A DNA stretch of 64,000 nt from Micromonospora sp045209745 (GCF_045209745.1 NZ_CP109273.1:2356001-2420000); one strand, 5' to 3'; shown: positions 35,101 through 44,609, counted from the first letter of the stretch. Notes: generated by a model not told the origin, from the sequence alone. Translations and numbers: made by a program.

Positions 35101-36933
35101 TCAGGCGTCCAGGCCGCGCAGCACCAGTGGGAGCCGGGTCACGGCGCCGTCGACCACCCGGACCGGCACGCCCCAGTCCTGCCGGGTCAGGTGGCACGCC
35201 GCGTGCTCGACGTCCGCGTCACACGTCGCCGCCTGAGCGGTCACCTGCAGCACCCCAGCGGTGATCTCGCTGTTGAGCACCAGCCGGCGGGACAGTTCGG
35301 TGCCCGTGCCGGCACCATCCACCAGCAGCTCCGGCGGAGACGCGGAGACCACCAACCGGGTCGACGGCCCGTACGTCTCGTCCAGCTTCTGCCCCGGCGC
35401 CGGGGTGAAGACGATGTCCAGGGTGACCTCACCGGCCGCGACGTCGGTCGGCTTGCGCTCGGTGCGGTGCCGGGGGCCGTCCACCGTGCTGGCACCTGCC
35501 GACGACAGTGCACCCGGGGCGAGCCGGGTCAACCGGTGCGCAGCGGACTCCACCACCAGCACCTCACCGGCCGGGGTGAGCACCAGGTCGCTCGGCTCCG
35601 CCAACCCGTCGGCGACCGTGGAGACCTGGTTGCTGGCCGGGTCGAAGCGGCGCACAGCGCCGTTGTAGGTGTCCGCGATCAGCACCGAGCCGTCCGGCAG
35701 CGCACACACACCCAGCGGGTGCTGGAGCAGCGCCGACTCTGCCGGACCGTCCACGTGACCGAAGTCGAACAGGCCCTGCCCGACGGCGGTGCCCAGCTCA
35801 CCGTTCTCGACGTACCGGACGGAGCTGGTCTCGCTGTCGGCGACCCAGAGCCGGGTGCCGTCGGCAGAGGCGGAGAGCCCGGACGGCTGCGCCATCCACG
35901 CCTCGGCCAGCGGGCCGTCGCGCAGCGCCTCGACCGTGGTGCCGGCGTACATGCCGGCGGTCCGCTTGATCGGATCGAACCACCAGAGCTGGTGGATGCC
36001 GGCCATCGCAATGATCAGCTTGTCGTCGTACCAGGCCAGATCCCACGGGGAGGAGAGATCGACGGCGAGTGCGTCGTGGGCGTGGTCGTCGACCGTGGCG
36101 CGCCACTGCCGCCCACTGCCGGCCACGGTGACCACCTCGCCGGACTCGAGCCGTACGCCCCGCAGCAGGTGGTTGACCGTGTCGGCGACCACCAGGTCGT
36201 AGCCGGCGACCTCGGCGACATGCGTGGGCAGCAGGCACACCCCCTGCGGCTCGGAGAACGTCGCCGCGGCTTCCGGCCCGTCGGCCCGGCCCCGCTCGCC
36301 CGAGCCGATCCGGCGTACCGGCGTCTCGCCGTCCGGGGCCACCTCGACCAGGGAGTGCCGGGCCGAGTCCGATACCAGCAGGTTGCCGTTCGGCAGCAGC
36401 GCCGCCTTACCCGGGAAGCGCAGCGCGGTCTCCGGTGCCGGCGGCGGGACGTACGGGCCGTCACCCCGGTGCAGGGTGCCCTTGGCCTCGTGGGTGGCGA
36501 CCAACTCGTCGATCAATCGGGCCAGCCCTTCGGCGTGCCCCTCGCCGGCCATGGTGGCCACCACGTAGCCCTCGGGGTCGATCACCGACAGGGTCGGCCA
36601 GGCCCGCGCCGCGTACTGCTGCCACATGTCCAGTTCGGGATCGTCGAGTACGGGGTGGTGCACCCCGTACCGCTCCACGGCGGCGGCGAGCGCGTCGGCG
36701 TCCTTCTCGTGCTCGAACTTCGGCGAGTGCACACCGATCACGACGAGCACGTCGCCGTACTTCTCCTCCAGCGGGCGCAGCTCATCGAGCACGTGCAGGC
36801 AGTTGATACAGCAGAACGTCCAAAAATCCGTCAGAACGATCTTGCCGCGAAGGTCGGCGAGCTTGAGATCGCGTCCACCGGTGTTCAGCCAGCCCCGACC
36901 GCGCAGTTCGGGAGCCCGTACTCGTGCGCTCAT
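35101..36933 (-). CDS. Thioredoxin-like domain fused to NHL beta-propeller
   Basis: The protein is about 610 residues. Residues 1 to about 160 form a TlpA/thioredoxin-like domain with TDFWTFCCINCLHVLDEL (redox CCINC) and WPTLSVIDPEGY (cis-Pro). The rest is a beta-propeller of NHL repeats (LRFPGKAALLPNGNLLVSDSARHSLVEV, EPQGVCLLP, HPLGVCALPDGSVLIADTYNGAVR). There is no clear signal peptide, so it is probably cytoplasmic. The layout resembles NHLRC2-type proteins; the physiological partner is unknown. ATG 36933 fits the fold start; the longer frame upstream overlaps the preceding gene's terminator. Confidence 0.9.
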   Translation of the reverse strand: MSARVRAPELRGRGWLNTGGRDLKLADLRGKIVLTDFWTFCCINCLHVLDELRPLEEKYGDVLVVIGVHSPKFEHEKDADALAAAVERYGVHHPVLDDPELDMWQQYAARAWPTLSVIDPEGYVVATMAGEGHAEGLARLIDELVATHEAKGTLHRGDGPYVPPPAPETALRFPGKAALLPNGNLLVSDSARHSLVEVAPDGETPVRRIGSGERGRADGPEAAATFSEPQGVCLLPTHVAEVAGYDLVVADTVNHLLRGVRLESGEVVTVAGSGRQWRATVDDHAHDALAVDLSSPWDLAWYDDKLIIAMAGIHQLWWFDPIKRTAGMYAGTTVEALRDGPLAEAWMAQPSGLSASADGTRLWVADSETSSVRYVENGELGTAVGQGLFDFGHVDGPAESALLQHPLGVCALPDGSVLIADTYNGAVRRFDPASNQVSTVADGLAEPSDLVLTPAGEVLVVESAAHRLTRLAPGALSSAGASTVDGPRHRTERKPTDVAAGEVTLDIVFTPAPGQKLDETYGPSTRLVVSASPPELLVDGAGTGTELSRRLVLNSEITAGVLQVTAQAATCDADVEHAACHLTRQDWGVPVRVVDGAVTRLPLVLRGLDA

Positions 36934-37007
36934 GCACCCATCGTGCCTGACCATCGGCCCGCGCCTGGCCGGAGGGGGAGTGCCCGAAGCTGAAGGCCCG
37001 GGTACGA

Positions 37008-37045
37008 CGACGGCGGGGTCACGGTTGCCCGTGCCCCCGCCGTCG
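37008..37045 (-). terminator. Terminator after the low-complexity membrane protein gene
   Basis: An 11-bp perfect stem (37008-37018 with 37035-37045) carries an inner CACGG/CCGTG stem. It sits 7 nt after the stop on the minus strand. Confidence 0.75.
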
Positions 37046-37051
37046 GTGAAG

Positions 37052-39739
37052 CTACTTCGTGGCCTGCTTGAGGCAGAGCACCCGGTTGGTGCCGTCACCC
37101 GGCAGCACCACGTGGGGCTGCGTCACGTCGGTGCACTTCTCCTTCGCGTCCACCTTCGAGACGATCGTGAAAGCGCCCGCCTCGCCGCAGTCCGCTGCCG
37201 AGGCGCCATCCTGGCCGGACTTCTTGACGCAGGTGCCGACCGCCGGGTCGAAGGCCGGTGCTTCCTTCCCACCGATCTTGCCGAGCAGCAGCAGCAGGCC
37301 GAGCGGCACCGCCAGGATGAGCACCGCGGCGATCAGCACCGCGGCCAGCACCCGGCCGTTGCGTACCTTTGGCGTCGGCGGCTCCGCCTTTGGCTCGTCG
37401 GCGTCCGGCTTGAACGCGTCGAACCGGCCCTGATTCGACTGGCTGGCCTCCTGGCCCCAGGACGGCGCGGGCTGCTGCGGTGGCGGGAAGGCCGGCGGGA
37501 AGCTGTCGCCCGCCGCCGGCTCGGCGCCGAAGCCCGGGCCTCCGAAGCCCGGGCCTCCGAAGCCCGGGCCGCCGGAACCGGGGCCGCCGAAGGCCGGCGC
37601 TCCGTTCATCGGGTCGGCACCGGTGGCAGGCGACGCGGGGCCGCCGAACTGGTCGACCGGCGGCTCCGCACCGCCGTGCGGCCGAGTGCCGTTCACCGGC
37701 CTGTTGCTGCCCGGCGTGTCGACGAAGGACGGCACACCGGGCGGGAACGCCGGCGGCGCCGACGGGGCGTCATAGAACGTGTTCGGTGCGGGCTGTCGGT
37801 CGTCGAAGCGCTGCTCGGCTGCGGACTCGCCGCCCCAACCCGCGCCAATCTGGCGCTGCGGGTCGTTCTGCCAGTCGGGTGCGACCTGGCGCTGCTGGTC
37901 GCTCTGCCACTCCGGTCCGCCCTGGCGCTCCGCACCCGGGTCGACCTGGAACGCCTCCGGCTCCGGCTCGTTCTCCGGCTCGGGTCGAGCCGGGCGGCCG
38001 TACATCCGGGGTTGTGGTGTGGCCGTGCCAGCCGGCCGGATGGCCTGGTCGGTCGGGGGCATCACCCGGCTGGCCAACGGCACCGAAGCGCTCGCCGTGG
38101 CCCGGGCTGCCGCGCCAGCTGCCGATTCGGCCTCCGACACCGGCACGATCGCCCGGCCTGCTCCGGGCTCCGGAGAGGTACGCGGGGCAGGCACCACCGC
38201 GCCACTGGCGGGAGCGTCCTCGGCGCGGCCCCAGGCTGGCTCGGCCTCGTACTGCGCGGCGGCGTCCGGGGTCTCCCGTTCGGCGTAGGCGGGCTGCTCG
38301 GGGATCGGAGCGAACTGGGCCTGGGGCGAGAAATCGGCAGGCGGGGCGGCAGTCAGGCTGGCGCCTGGCACGCGCTGCTCCTGTGGAGGCAGCGGCACCG
38401 CGTTTGCCGGCGAGATGCCCGGCGCCGCCCCGGGCTGGTAGGCCGGTGCCTCGTCGCCCCGGTCCGACTCCCAGCCACCGCGGGACTGGGCGGAGGCTTC
38501 CGCTTCGGCGCGACCCCACACCTCACCGGGTGCCCACGGCTCAACCGCCGGGACGCCGGAGTTGCCCTGCGCCGCATTGTCCGGGCTGGCGGCCCAGCCG
38601 GGGGCACCGTCGTTGCCGGGCACGCTGACGCTGGCACGGGCGGGAAGGCCGCTCTGCCCCGCGGGGGTCCACCCCGCCGGCTCCGGCGGTGCGGTCGGCT
38701 GGTCCTGCGGCGAGAGCACCCAGTCGGGCTGCTGCGGACGGCCCTCGGCACCGCCCCAGGCGGCCGGCTGCGCGGCCTGGTCCTGCCGCACGTCGCCGCC
38801 GTCGCTCCACCCGCCGGGCTGCGCCTGCTGCTGCTGTGCGGCCCACCCGCCGGAGCGGGACGGGTCGTCCTGTCCAGGCCAGTTCGTCGCCGGTGCCGGC
38901 ACCTGGGCCGCGCCACGGGCCGCGTTCGGCTGGGCGGCCTGCCCCCACGCGGGGGCGGGCTGCTCGGTCGGTTCGGCGGGCTGACCCCAGGCCGGCGGCG
39001 ACTGCTCTGCCGGCGTCCACACCGGCTGGTCGTCGCGTGCGGCGGTGCCGGTGGGCCAGGCGCCGCTGCCGGGCGCGTCGTCCTGCTGAGCGCCGCCGGA
39101 CCAGCCGGCGGCCTGCTGCGGCTCGGCCTGCTGTGACTCCGCCCCGCGCCAGTCGGCGGCGGGCGGGTTGGCCTGCGCCGCGCCGCCCCAGCCGCCAGCG
39201 TGGGCCGGGTCTTCCTGGGCGGGCCAGGCGGCGGTGGCCGGGGGCACCTGTGCGGCGCCCCGCGCGGCCGGCTGGGCCTGCACCCAGTCGGGCTGTTCGG
39301 TGGCGCTCGGGGTCCAGGCGGGTGCGGGTGCACTCTGCTCGGCGGGCGTCCAGCCCTGCTGCTGTGCGGCCCAGGGGTCGGGCTGCGCCGGGGCTGGCGC
39401 GCCGTCGCTGGCGGGCCAGGTGCCGGGCTGCTGCTGCTGCGGCGGCGGCTCGCTCGCGCCGCCGCCGGTGGCCCAGGCGGGCTGCGCCGGGTCGCTGGGC
39501 TGCGGCGCTGCGGCGGCACCCCAGGCGGGTGCGGGCGGCTGCTCGGACTGGGTCGCCCATGCCGGCGTCGACGGGTCAGGCCGCGTCGGGGGCGGGGGCG
39601 CCCAGCCCAGGTCGGGGCCGGCGGCGTTGTGGCCGTTGTCCGGCTGCGCCGGGCGGTCGCCGTACGGCGCCGGTCCGCCGGTGCCCGGTGACACCTCGTC
39701 CGGCTCTTGGCCGGGGCCGTGCGGGCCCTCGGACGTCAT
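37052..39739 (-). CDS. Large low-complexity membrane protein with extracellular LppU-like tail
   Basis: The 895-residue protein has a cytoplasmic part of about 790 residues dominated by Pro, Ala, Gln, Gly and regularly spaced Trp (units such as PAWGQAAQP and QQPDWVL). A Gly-Phe-Pro stretch contains GFGGPGFGGPGFG. Then come one membrane helix (about 793-817, VLAAVLIAAVLILAVPLGLLLLL) and an outside domain of about 75 residues with four cysteines (VGTCVKK, ADCGEAG, EKCTDV, RVLCLK). The tail resembles LppU/SCO3897-type domains. ATG 39739 has GGAGGAGG upstream. Function unknown. The Trp-rich disordered region could mediate phase separation or protein binding, which is inference. Confidence 0.82.
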   Translation of the reverse strand: MTSEGPHGPGQEPDEVSPGTGGPAPYGDRPAQPDNGHNAAGPDLGWAPPPPTRPDPSTPAWATQSEQPPAPAWGAAAAPQPSDPAQPAWATGGGASEPPPQQQQPGTWPASDGAPAPAQPDPWAAQQQGWTPAEQSAPAPAWTPSATEQPDWVQAQPAARGAAQVPPATAAWPAQEDPAHAGGWGGAAQANPPAADWRGAESQQAEPQQAAGWSGGAQQDDAPGSGAWPTGTAARDDQPVWTPAEQSPPAWGQPAEPTEQPAPAWGQAAQPNAARGAAQVPAPATNWPGQDDPSRSGGWAAQQQQAQPGGWSDGGDVRQDQAAQPAAWGGAEGRPQQPDWVLSPQDQPTAPPEPAGWTPAGQSGLPARASVSVPGNDGAPGWAASPDNAAQGNSGVPAVEPWAPGEVWGRAEAEASAQSRGGWESDRGDEAPAYQPGAAPGISPANAVPLPPQEQRVPGASLTAAPPADFSPQAQFAPIPEQPAYAERETPDAAAQYEAEPAWGRAEDAPASGAVVPAPRTSPEPGAGRAIVPVSEAESAAGAAARATASASVPLASRVMPPTDQAIRPAGTATPQPRMYGRPARPEPENEPEPEAFQVDPGAERQGGPEWQSDQQRQVAPDWQNDPQRQIGAGWGGESAAEQRFDDRQPAPNTFYDAPSAPPAFPPGVPSFVDTPGSNRPVNGTRPHGGAEPPVDQFGGPASPATGADPMNGAPAFGGPGSGGPGFGGPGFGGPGFGAEPAAGDSFPPAFPPPQQPAPSWGQEASQSNQGRFDAFKPDADEPKAEPPTPKVRNGRVLAAVLIAAVLILAVPLGLLLLLGKIGGKEAPAFDPAVGTCVKKSGQDGASAADCGEAGAFTIVSKVDAKEKCTDVTQPHVVLPGDGTNRVLCLKQATK

Positions 39740-40082
39740 GGGTGCGCCTCCTCCATCACATGTCGGCTCGCCGGTGCCGATCGGTCTCCTCGGCGTGGCT
39801 GCCGGCGTCACCGGCGTACCGCTGTGCCGGCTCCCCGCACGGTATCGGGTGGTGGCACGACACGTCCAAGGAGCACCAGTCGTCACTCCCCGTGGCCGGC
39901 CGGTGTCGAGCAGCTTCTGGCGGCTCGGCCTCTGCCGGGTCGGCGGGCGGCGACCGAAGCCCACCGTACCGGGCGTTGCGGCAGGGCGGAATCCCGGTGG
40001 CGGGTGCTGGGAAACGCCGATGGCCCACCCGGTGGGCCGGGTGGGCCATCGATCTGGAGGAGGTGCGGAATGTCGTGGAGCG
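39740..40082. other. Intergenic 343 nt: leader of 895-residue protein and terminator
   Basis: No gene is supported. It holds the ribosome site for the gene ending at 37052 and the terminator of the 45-residue gene. The plus-strand open frames here are shadows of high GC. Confidence 0.6.
40019..40050 (-). terminator. Terminator after the 45-residue gene
   Basis: A 14-bp perfect stem (40019-40032 with 40037-40050) and a TGGG loop sit 32 nt after the stop. Confidence 0.8.
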
Positions 40083-40220
40083 TCAGCCCATGTGACGCTG
40101 GGCGATGACGAGGAGTTCCTCGCGAACTGCCGGCGAGTTCGCCGAGCGCAGCGCGTGCTCGATGGCACGGGCGCGGCGGGTGGCCTCGCGGTGGTTGCGG
40201 ATTCGCTCGATCATGCTCAT
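40083..40220 (-). CDS. Small basic protein, 45 residues
   Basis: The minus strand from ATG 40220 encodes MSMIERIRNHREATRRARAI, then EHALRSANSPAVREELLVIAQRHMG. It is a helical, Arg-rich soluble protein. GGGGGACCCC supplies a ribosome site 6 nt before the ATG, codon third positions are G/C-rich, and its own terminators flank it. I do not recognise a named family. It could be a nucleic-acid-binding or regulatory peptide. Confidence 0.72.
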   Translation of the reverse strand: MSMIERIRNHREATRRARAIEHALRSANSPAVREELLVIAQRHMG

Positions 40221-40378
40221 TGGTGGGGTCCCCCTAGCTATTCGGTTGTCAGCCCCTGATGCATCTATTCAACCCCAGAACCCGGCCGACTTCCATCGAT
40301 TAGTAGGTGAGTTGAGCCACTTGCCTAACAATCAAAGGTCAAAAAGCCGTCTTGGCAATGGTTTCGTCACCCAACAGG

Positions 40379-40422
40379 CACGGCCGGTGTGCCGGGCGTT
40401 AACCCGTGGCACACCGGCCGTG
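40379..40422 (-). terminator. Terminator of the 2-oxoacid dehydrogenase operon
   Basis: A 15-bp perfect stem (40379-40393 with 40408-40422) and a 14-nt loop lie 17 nt after the E2 stop. Confidence 0.8.
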
Positions 40423-40439
40423 GCTGGCGTCTCGAACGA

Positions 40440-41924
40440 TCAGGTCCAGGCGAGCAACGCCGCCTCCGGGTCCGCGAGGAAGTCGCCGATGTCGCGCAGG
40501 AACTTCGAGCCAAGCTCACCGTCGATGATCCGGTGGTCGAAGCTCAGCCCCAGCGTGGTGACCTGACGCACCTTCACCTTGCCCTTGTGCACCCAGGGCA
40601 TCTCCCGCACCGCGCCGAAGGCCAGGATCGCCGACTCGCCCGGCGGCAGGATCGGCGTGCCGGTGTCCACTCCGAACACGCCGACGTTGGTGATGGTCAG
40701 GGTGCCGCCGGACATGTCCGCCGGCGAGGTGCGGCCGGACTTCGCCGTCTGCACCAGGCCGTTCATGGTGTCGGCCAGCTCGCGCAACGTGAGCCGCCCG
40801 GCGTCCTTGATGTTCGGCACGATCAGGCCGCGCTCGGTGGCCGCCGCGATGCCGAGGTTCACGTACTCCTTGACCACGATCTCGTCGCCCGCCCAGGTCG
40901 AGTTGATCATCGGGTGACGCTGCACCGCGAGCAGCACCGCCTTCGCCACCAGCAGCAGGGGCGAGACCCGTACGTCGCGCCACTCCCGCCGACCGCGCAG
41001 TCGGTCCAGTGCCTTCATCGCCCGGGTCACGTCGACGGTCAGGAACTCCGTCACGTGCGGGGCGGTGAACGCCGAGTGGGACATGTTCTCGGCGATGAGC
41101 TTGCGGACCCCCTTGACCGGGATGCGCTGCTCCCGGTCCGCACCGAAGCTGGGGGCGGTCGTCGCCACCGACGTCGCCGTGATCGGCTCCGCCGCCGCGA
41201 CGGCACCGCTCGCCGCCTGCTGCACGTCCTCCCGGGTGATCGAACCCAGTGGCCCCGACCCGGTCAACGTGTTGAGGTCGACCCCGAGGTCCTTGGCGAG
41301 CTTGCGCACCGGCGGCTTGGCGAGCACCAACCCGCCGCTGCTCGCCCCGTTGCGACGATCATCGACTTGTGGTGCCGGAATCGCGGGGGTTGCCGACGAT
41401 TTGCCACCCACCCCAACTCCGTGATCGACCACGGCGGGCTGCGCGGGGACAGCGCCCTTGCGTGGGCGGCGCTTCGCGGCCGTCGTACGCGGGCCGTAGC
41501 CGACCAGCACCGCGGTCCGCCCACCCGGGGCCGGACCGCCGATCAGACCTGGCTCCACCATGCCCTCGGCCGGTGCCACCTCCACCGCCGCCAGCGAGGC
41601 CGCCGACGGGGTGGGCAGGTCATCGCTGCCCATGGCCGTGGTCGACGGCGTCTCCAGTGGACCGGCACCCGGGTCGGTGTCGATCGCGATGATCGGCGTA
41701 CCGACCTCGACCGTGGTGCCGTCCGGGTGGAAGATCGCCTGCACCTGCCCGGCCCACTTCGCCGGAATCTCGACTGCCGCCTTGGCCGTCTCCACCTCGA
41801 CGATCGGCTGGTTCAGCTCGATGGTGTCGCCGACCTTGACCAGCCAGGCCAGGATCTCGCCCTCGGTCAGCCCCTCGCCCAGGTCGGGCAGATTGAACGT
41901 CTTGATCCGGGACATGCCGCTCAC
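40440..41924 (-). CDS. 2-oxoacid dehydrogenase E2 (dihydrolipoamide acyltransferase)
   Basis: The 494-residue protein has one N-terminal lipoyl domain (lipoylated Lys in EVETAKAAVEIP, about residue 48). Pro/Ala linkers follow, then a peripheral subunit-binding domain (LVLAKPPVRKLAKDLGVDLNTL, about 200-235), and a catalytic domain ending SFDHRIIDGELGSKFL. It transfers the acyl group to CoA. The start is GTG 41924, overlapping the E1beta stop; ATG 41915 is a close alternative. Pyruvate or branched-chain specificity cannot be set from sequence alone. Confidence 0.92.
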   Translation of the reverse strand: MSGMSRIKTFNLPDLGEGLTEGEILAWLVKVGDTIELNQPIVEVETAKAAVEIPAKWAGQVQAIFHPDGTTVEVGTPIIAIDTDPGAGPLETPSTTAMGSDDLPTPSAASLAAVEVAPAEGMVEPGLIGGPAPGGRTAVLVGYGPRTTAAKRRPRKGAVPAQPAVVDHGVGVGGKSSATPAIPAPQVDDRRNGASSGGLVLAKPPVRKLAKDLGVDLNTLTGSGPLGSITREDVQQAASGAVAAAEPITATSVATTAPSFGADREQRIPVKGVRKLIAENMSHSAFTAPHVTEFLTVDVTRAMKALDRLRGRREWRDVRVSPLLLVAKAVLLAVQRHPMINSTWAGDEIVVKEYVNLGIAAATERGLIVPNIKDAGRLTLRELADTMNGLVQTAKSGRTSPADMSGGTLTITNVGVFGVDTGTPILPPGESAILAFGAVREMPWVHKGKVKVRQVTTLGLSFDHRIIDGELGSKFLRDIGDFLADPEAALLAWT

Positions 41925-42910
41925 CAGCCGAAGGTGCGGTCGACGGCGTCGAGCACCCGGTCCAGGTCGGGCAGGAACTCCTCCTCCACCCGGGCGGCCG
42001 GGTAGGGGATGTCAAAGCCGGTCACCCGCAGCACCGGCGACTCGAGGGAATAGAAGCACTCCTCGGTGATCCGGGCGGCCAGCTCGGCGCCGAGGCCGAT
42101 GTTGGACGGCGCCTCGTGCACCACGATCGCGCGGCCGGTGCGCTTCACCGACTCGTACGCCGCGGTCAGGTCCAGCGGGGAGAGCGAGCGCAGGTCGATG
42201 ACCTCCAGCTCCCGGCCGTCCTCGGCGGCGGCGGTCGCCGCCTCCAGGCAGGTCCGGACCATCGGCCCGTACGCCAGCACGGTGACGGCGTCGCCGGGCC
42301 GCACCACCCGGGCCGAGTGCAGCGGGTACGCCTCGGACAGCGGCGCCTCCAGGTCGACCTGGCCCTTCTCCCAGTAGCGCCGCTTGGGCTCCAGGAAGAC
42401 GATCGGGTCGTCCGAGGCGATGGCCTGCTGGATCATCACGTACGCGTCCTGCGGGTTGGCGCAGGACACCACCTTCAGGCCGGCGGTGTGCGCGAAGTAC
42501 GCCTCCGGCGACTCGGAGTGGTGCTCGACCGCGCCGATGCCGCCGCCGAACGGAATCCGGATCACCATGGGAATGTTGAGCTTGCCCCGCGAGCGGTAGT
42601 GCATCTTCGCCACCTGCGACACGATCTGGTCGTACGCGGGGTAGACGAAGCCGTCGAACTGGATCTCGCAGACCGGCCGGTAGCCGCGGATGGCCAGACC
42701 GACCGCGGTGCCGATGATGCCGGACTCGGCCAGTGGGGTGTCGATGACCCGCTGGTCGCCGAAGTCCTTCTGGAGCCCGTCGGTGATCCGGAAGACGCCG
42801 CCGAGCTTGCCGACGTCCTCGCCCATGATGATGACCTTGGGGTCGTTCTCCAGGGCGCGGCGCAGGCCGGTGTTGAGGGCCTTGCCGAGGGTGAGCGTTT
42901 CCGTGGCCAT
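41921..42910 (-). CDS. 2-oxoacid dehydrogenase E1 component, beta subunit
   Basis: The 329-residue protein has IIMGEDVGKLGGVFRIT, RVIDTPLAESGIIGTAVGLA, FVYPAYDQIVSQVAKMHYRS and a C-terminal transketolase-like domain with GRAIVVHEAPSNIGLGAELAA. It forms the E1 heterotetramer with the alpha subunit and uses thiamine diphosphate. It overlaps both neighbours, one nt at 42910 and three at 41921. Confidence 0.93.
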   Translation of the reverse strand: MATETLTLGKALNTGLRRALENDPKVIIMGEDVGKLGGVFRITDGLQKDFGDQRVIDTPLAESGIIGTAVGLAIRGYRPVCEIQFDGFVYPAYDQIVSQVAKMHYRSRGKLNIPMVIRIPFGGGIGAVEHHSESPEAYFAHTAGLKVVSCANPQDAYVMIQQAIASDDPIVFLEPKRRYWEKGQVDLEAPLSEAYPLHSARVVRPGDAVTVLAYGPMVRTCLEAATAAAEDGRELEVIDLRSLSPLDLTAAYESVKRTGRAIVVHEAPSNIGLGAELAARITEECFYSLESPVLRVTGFDIPYPAARVEEEFLPDLDRVLDAVDRTFGW

Positions 42911-44085
42911 CAGTGGGTGCTCCCCTCGAACGACTCCAGGTAGCGGCTGAACTGCGCGCGCTGCTCGTCGAGCAGCGGAGACCCGTTGGGGTAGACGTGG
43001 TCGAACATCGTCACCGGCTCCGGGTCGGGCATGGCGAGCACCCGCTCACGTAGGTGCACCGACTCGCGCCGGGCCTGCTCGTCGATGTCGGCGAAGAAGT
43101 CCGCGTCGGCGATCTGCTGCTTCTCCAGGAAGGCCTTGACCCGGGCGATCGGGTCCTTGGCCTGCCACGCCTCGACCTCGCTGGCGATCCGGTAGCGGGT
43201 CGGGTCGTCGGAGGTGGTGTGCGCGCCCATCCGGTAGGTGTACGCCTCGATCAGGCTCGGGCCCTGCCCGTGCCGGGCGTTGTCCAGCGCGGTGCGGGTG
43301 ACCGCGTACGTGGCGAGCACGTCGTTGCCGTCCACTCGAATGCCGGGGAAACCGAAGCCGGCAGCCCGCTGGTAGAGCGGGATCCGGGTCTGCCGCTCCA
43401 GCGGCTCGGAGATCGCGTACTGGTTGTTCTGGCAGAAGAAGACCATCGGGCTGTTGAACACGCCGGCCCAGACGAACGCCTCGTTGACGTCACCCTGGCT
43501 GGTGGCCCCGTCGCCGAAGTACGCGATCACCGCTTCGCCATCGTCGGTGCCGGTCTTGCCGTCCATGGTGATGCCCATGGCGTAACCGGTGGCGTGCAGG
43601 GTCTGCGCCCCGATCACGATCGTGTACATGTTGAACTTGAACTCGTTCGGGTCCCAGCCGCCCTGGTCGACGCCGCGAAACAGGCCGAGCGGCATGATCG
43701 GGTCGATGCCCCGGCAGTAGAGGACGCCGTGTTCCCGGTAGGTCGGGAAGGCCATGTCCTGGGTACGCAGCGCCCGCCCGGAACCGACCTGGGCGGCCTC
43801 CTGGCCGAGCAGGCTGGCCCAGATGCCCAGCTCGCCCTGGCGCTGGAGAGCGGTCGCCTCGGCGTCCAACTTCCGGACCAGCACCAGGTCGCGGTAGAGC
43901 CCGCGGTATTCCTCGTCGGTGAAGTCGACGCGGTACTCGTTGCCGTCCGGCCCGATGACGCTGTCGATCCGTTCGCCTTCGGGGGTGAGTAGCTGCACCA
44001 GTTGAGGGTCGCCGGTCGCGCCCTTCCTGGAGCGGGGTGCCGCCCGCTTACTGCGGGTGGTGCCACCGGGGTCGCCCTTTGCCAT
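42910..44085 (-). CDS. 2-oxoacid dehydrogenase E1 component, alpha subunit
   Basis: The 391-residue protein has the thiamine diphosphate motif GDGATSQGDVNEAFVWAGVF ending in QNNQYAIS, plus YREHGVLYCRGIDPIM and YRMGAHTTSDDPTRYR. It decarboxylates a branched-chain 2-oxoacid or pyruvate and passes the acyl group to E2. A basic N-terminal extension (about 30 residues) precedes the core. First gene of an E1alpha-E1beta-E2 operon. The E3 subunit is not in the window. Confidence 0.93.
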   Translation of the reverse strand: MAKGDPGGTTRSKRAAPRSRKGATGDPQLVQLLTPEGERIDSVIGPDGNEYRVDFTDEEYRGLYRDLVLVRKLDAEATALQRQGELGIWASLLGQEAAQVGSGRALRTQDMAFPTYREHGVLYCRGIDPIMPLGLFRGVDQGGWDPNEFKFNMYTIVIGAQTLHATGYAMGITMDGKTGTDDGEAVIAYFGDGATSQGDVNEAFVWAGVFNSPMVFFCQNNQYAISEPLERQTRIPLYQRAAGFGFPGIRVDGNDVLATYAVTRTALDNARHGQGPSLIEAYTYRMGAHTTSDDPTRYRIASEVEAWQAKDPIARVKAFLEKQQIADADFFADIDEQARRESVHLRERVLAMPDPEPVTMFDHVYPNGSPLLDEQRAQFSRYLESFEGSTH

Positions 44086-44609
44086 CGGTCTCTCCCTGTC
44101 GTGTCTGCGTCGGCACCCGGGGGGTCACCCGGCCGCGCAACTCGTGCGCCTGTCCGGCTGCTGCCGGACCGGTTCCTGGCGGCCGCGCCTAGCCCCGGTG
44201 GGGGTTGCCGCACGGCGTGAGCCGGGTTCTGGCCGAACCCGGATCGGGGAGCGCCGGCGTTCAACCGCGCCTGCCGCGAGGGTGCGCGGAGGTCACGGCT
44301 GCGTTGCCGTCATGCTCCATATTCGCAGAGCAGGTGAGCGCGCCCACAGTACGCCTGCCCTGCATTCCGACCGCCCACGCTTTGACGTCGTTTGTCGCCA
44401 TCATGCCGGCCTGCGTCCCCGGGGCGTTCCGACGATGATTTGTCACCGTTCGGTCAGCACCGCGTGTCGACACGCGGTGGAGGTTGGCTGACGCAGGGTG
44501 ACTGCGTAAGGCTAATTCCCGCAGGATCGCGCCTATCGGGTTAATTGCCGGCTTCCTGGCTGGCGGCGTCCCTCCATGTCCGCCGACGGTCAACGACAAG
44601 GGGTGTGCG
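44086..44609. other. Intergenic 524 nt: divergent promoter region
   Basis: This is the gap between the E1alpha start and the Pro/Thr-rich gene. It is locally AT-richer around 44340-44530. I see no supported gene, RNA or strong hairpin. It must carry the promoters of the two divergent units. Confidence 0.6.

Noticed and set aside
36626..39136. 836-residue plus-strand frame over the low-complexity protein
   Set aside because: Arg/Gly/Leu-rich shadow; the minus strand has a ribosome site, membrane helix, terminal domain and terminator.
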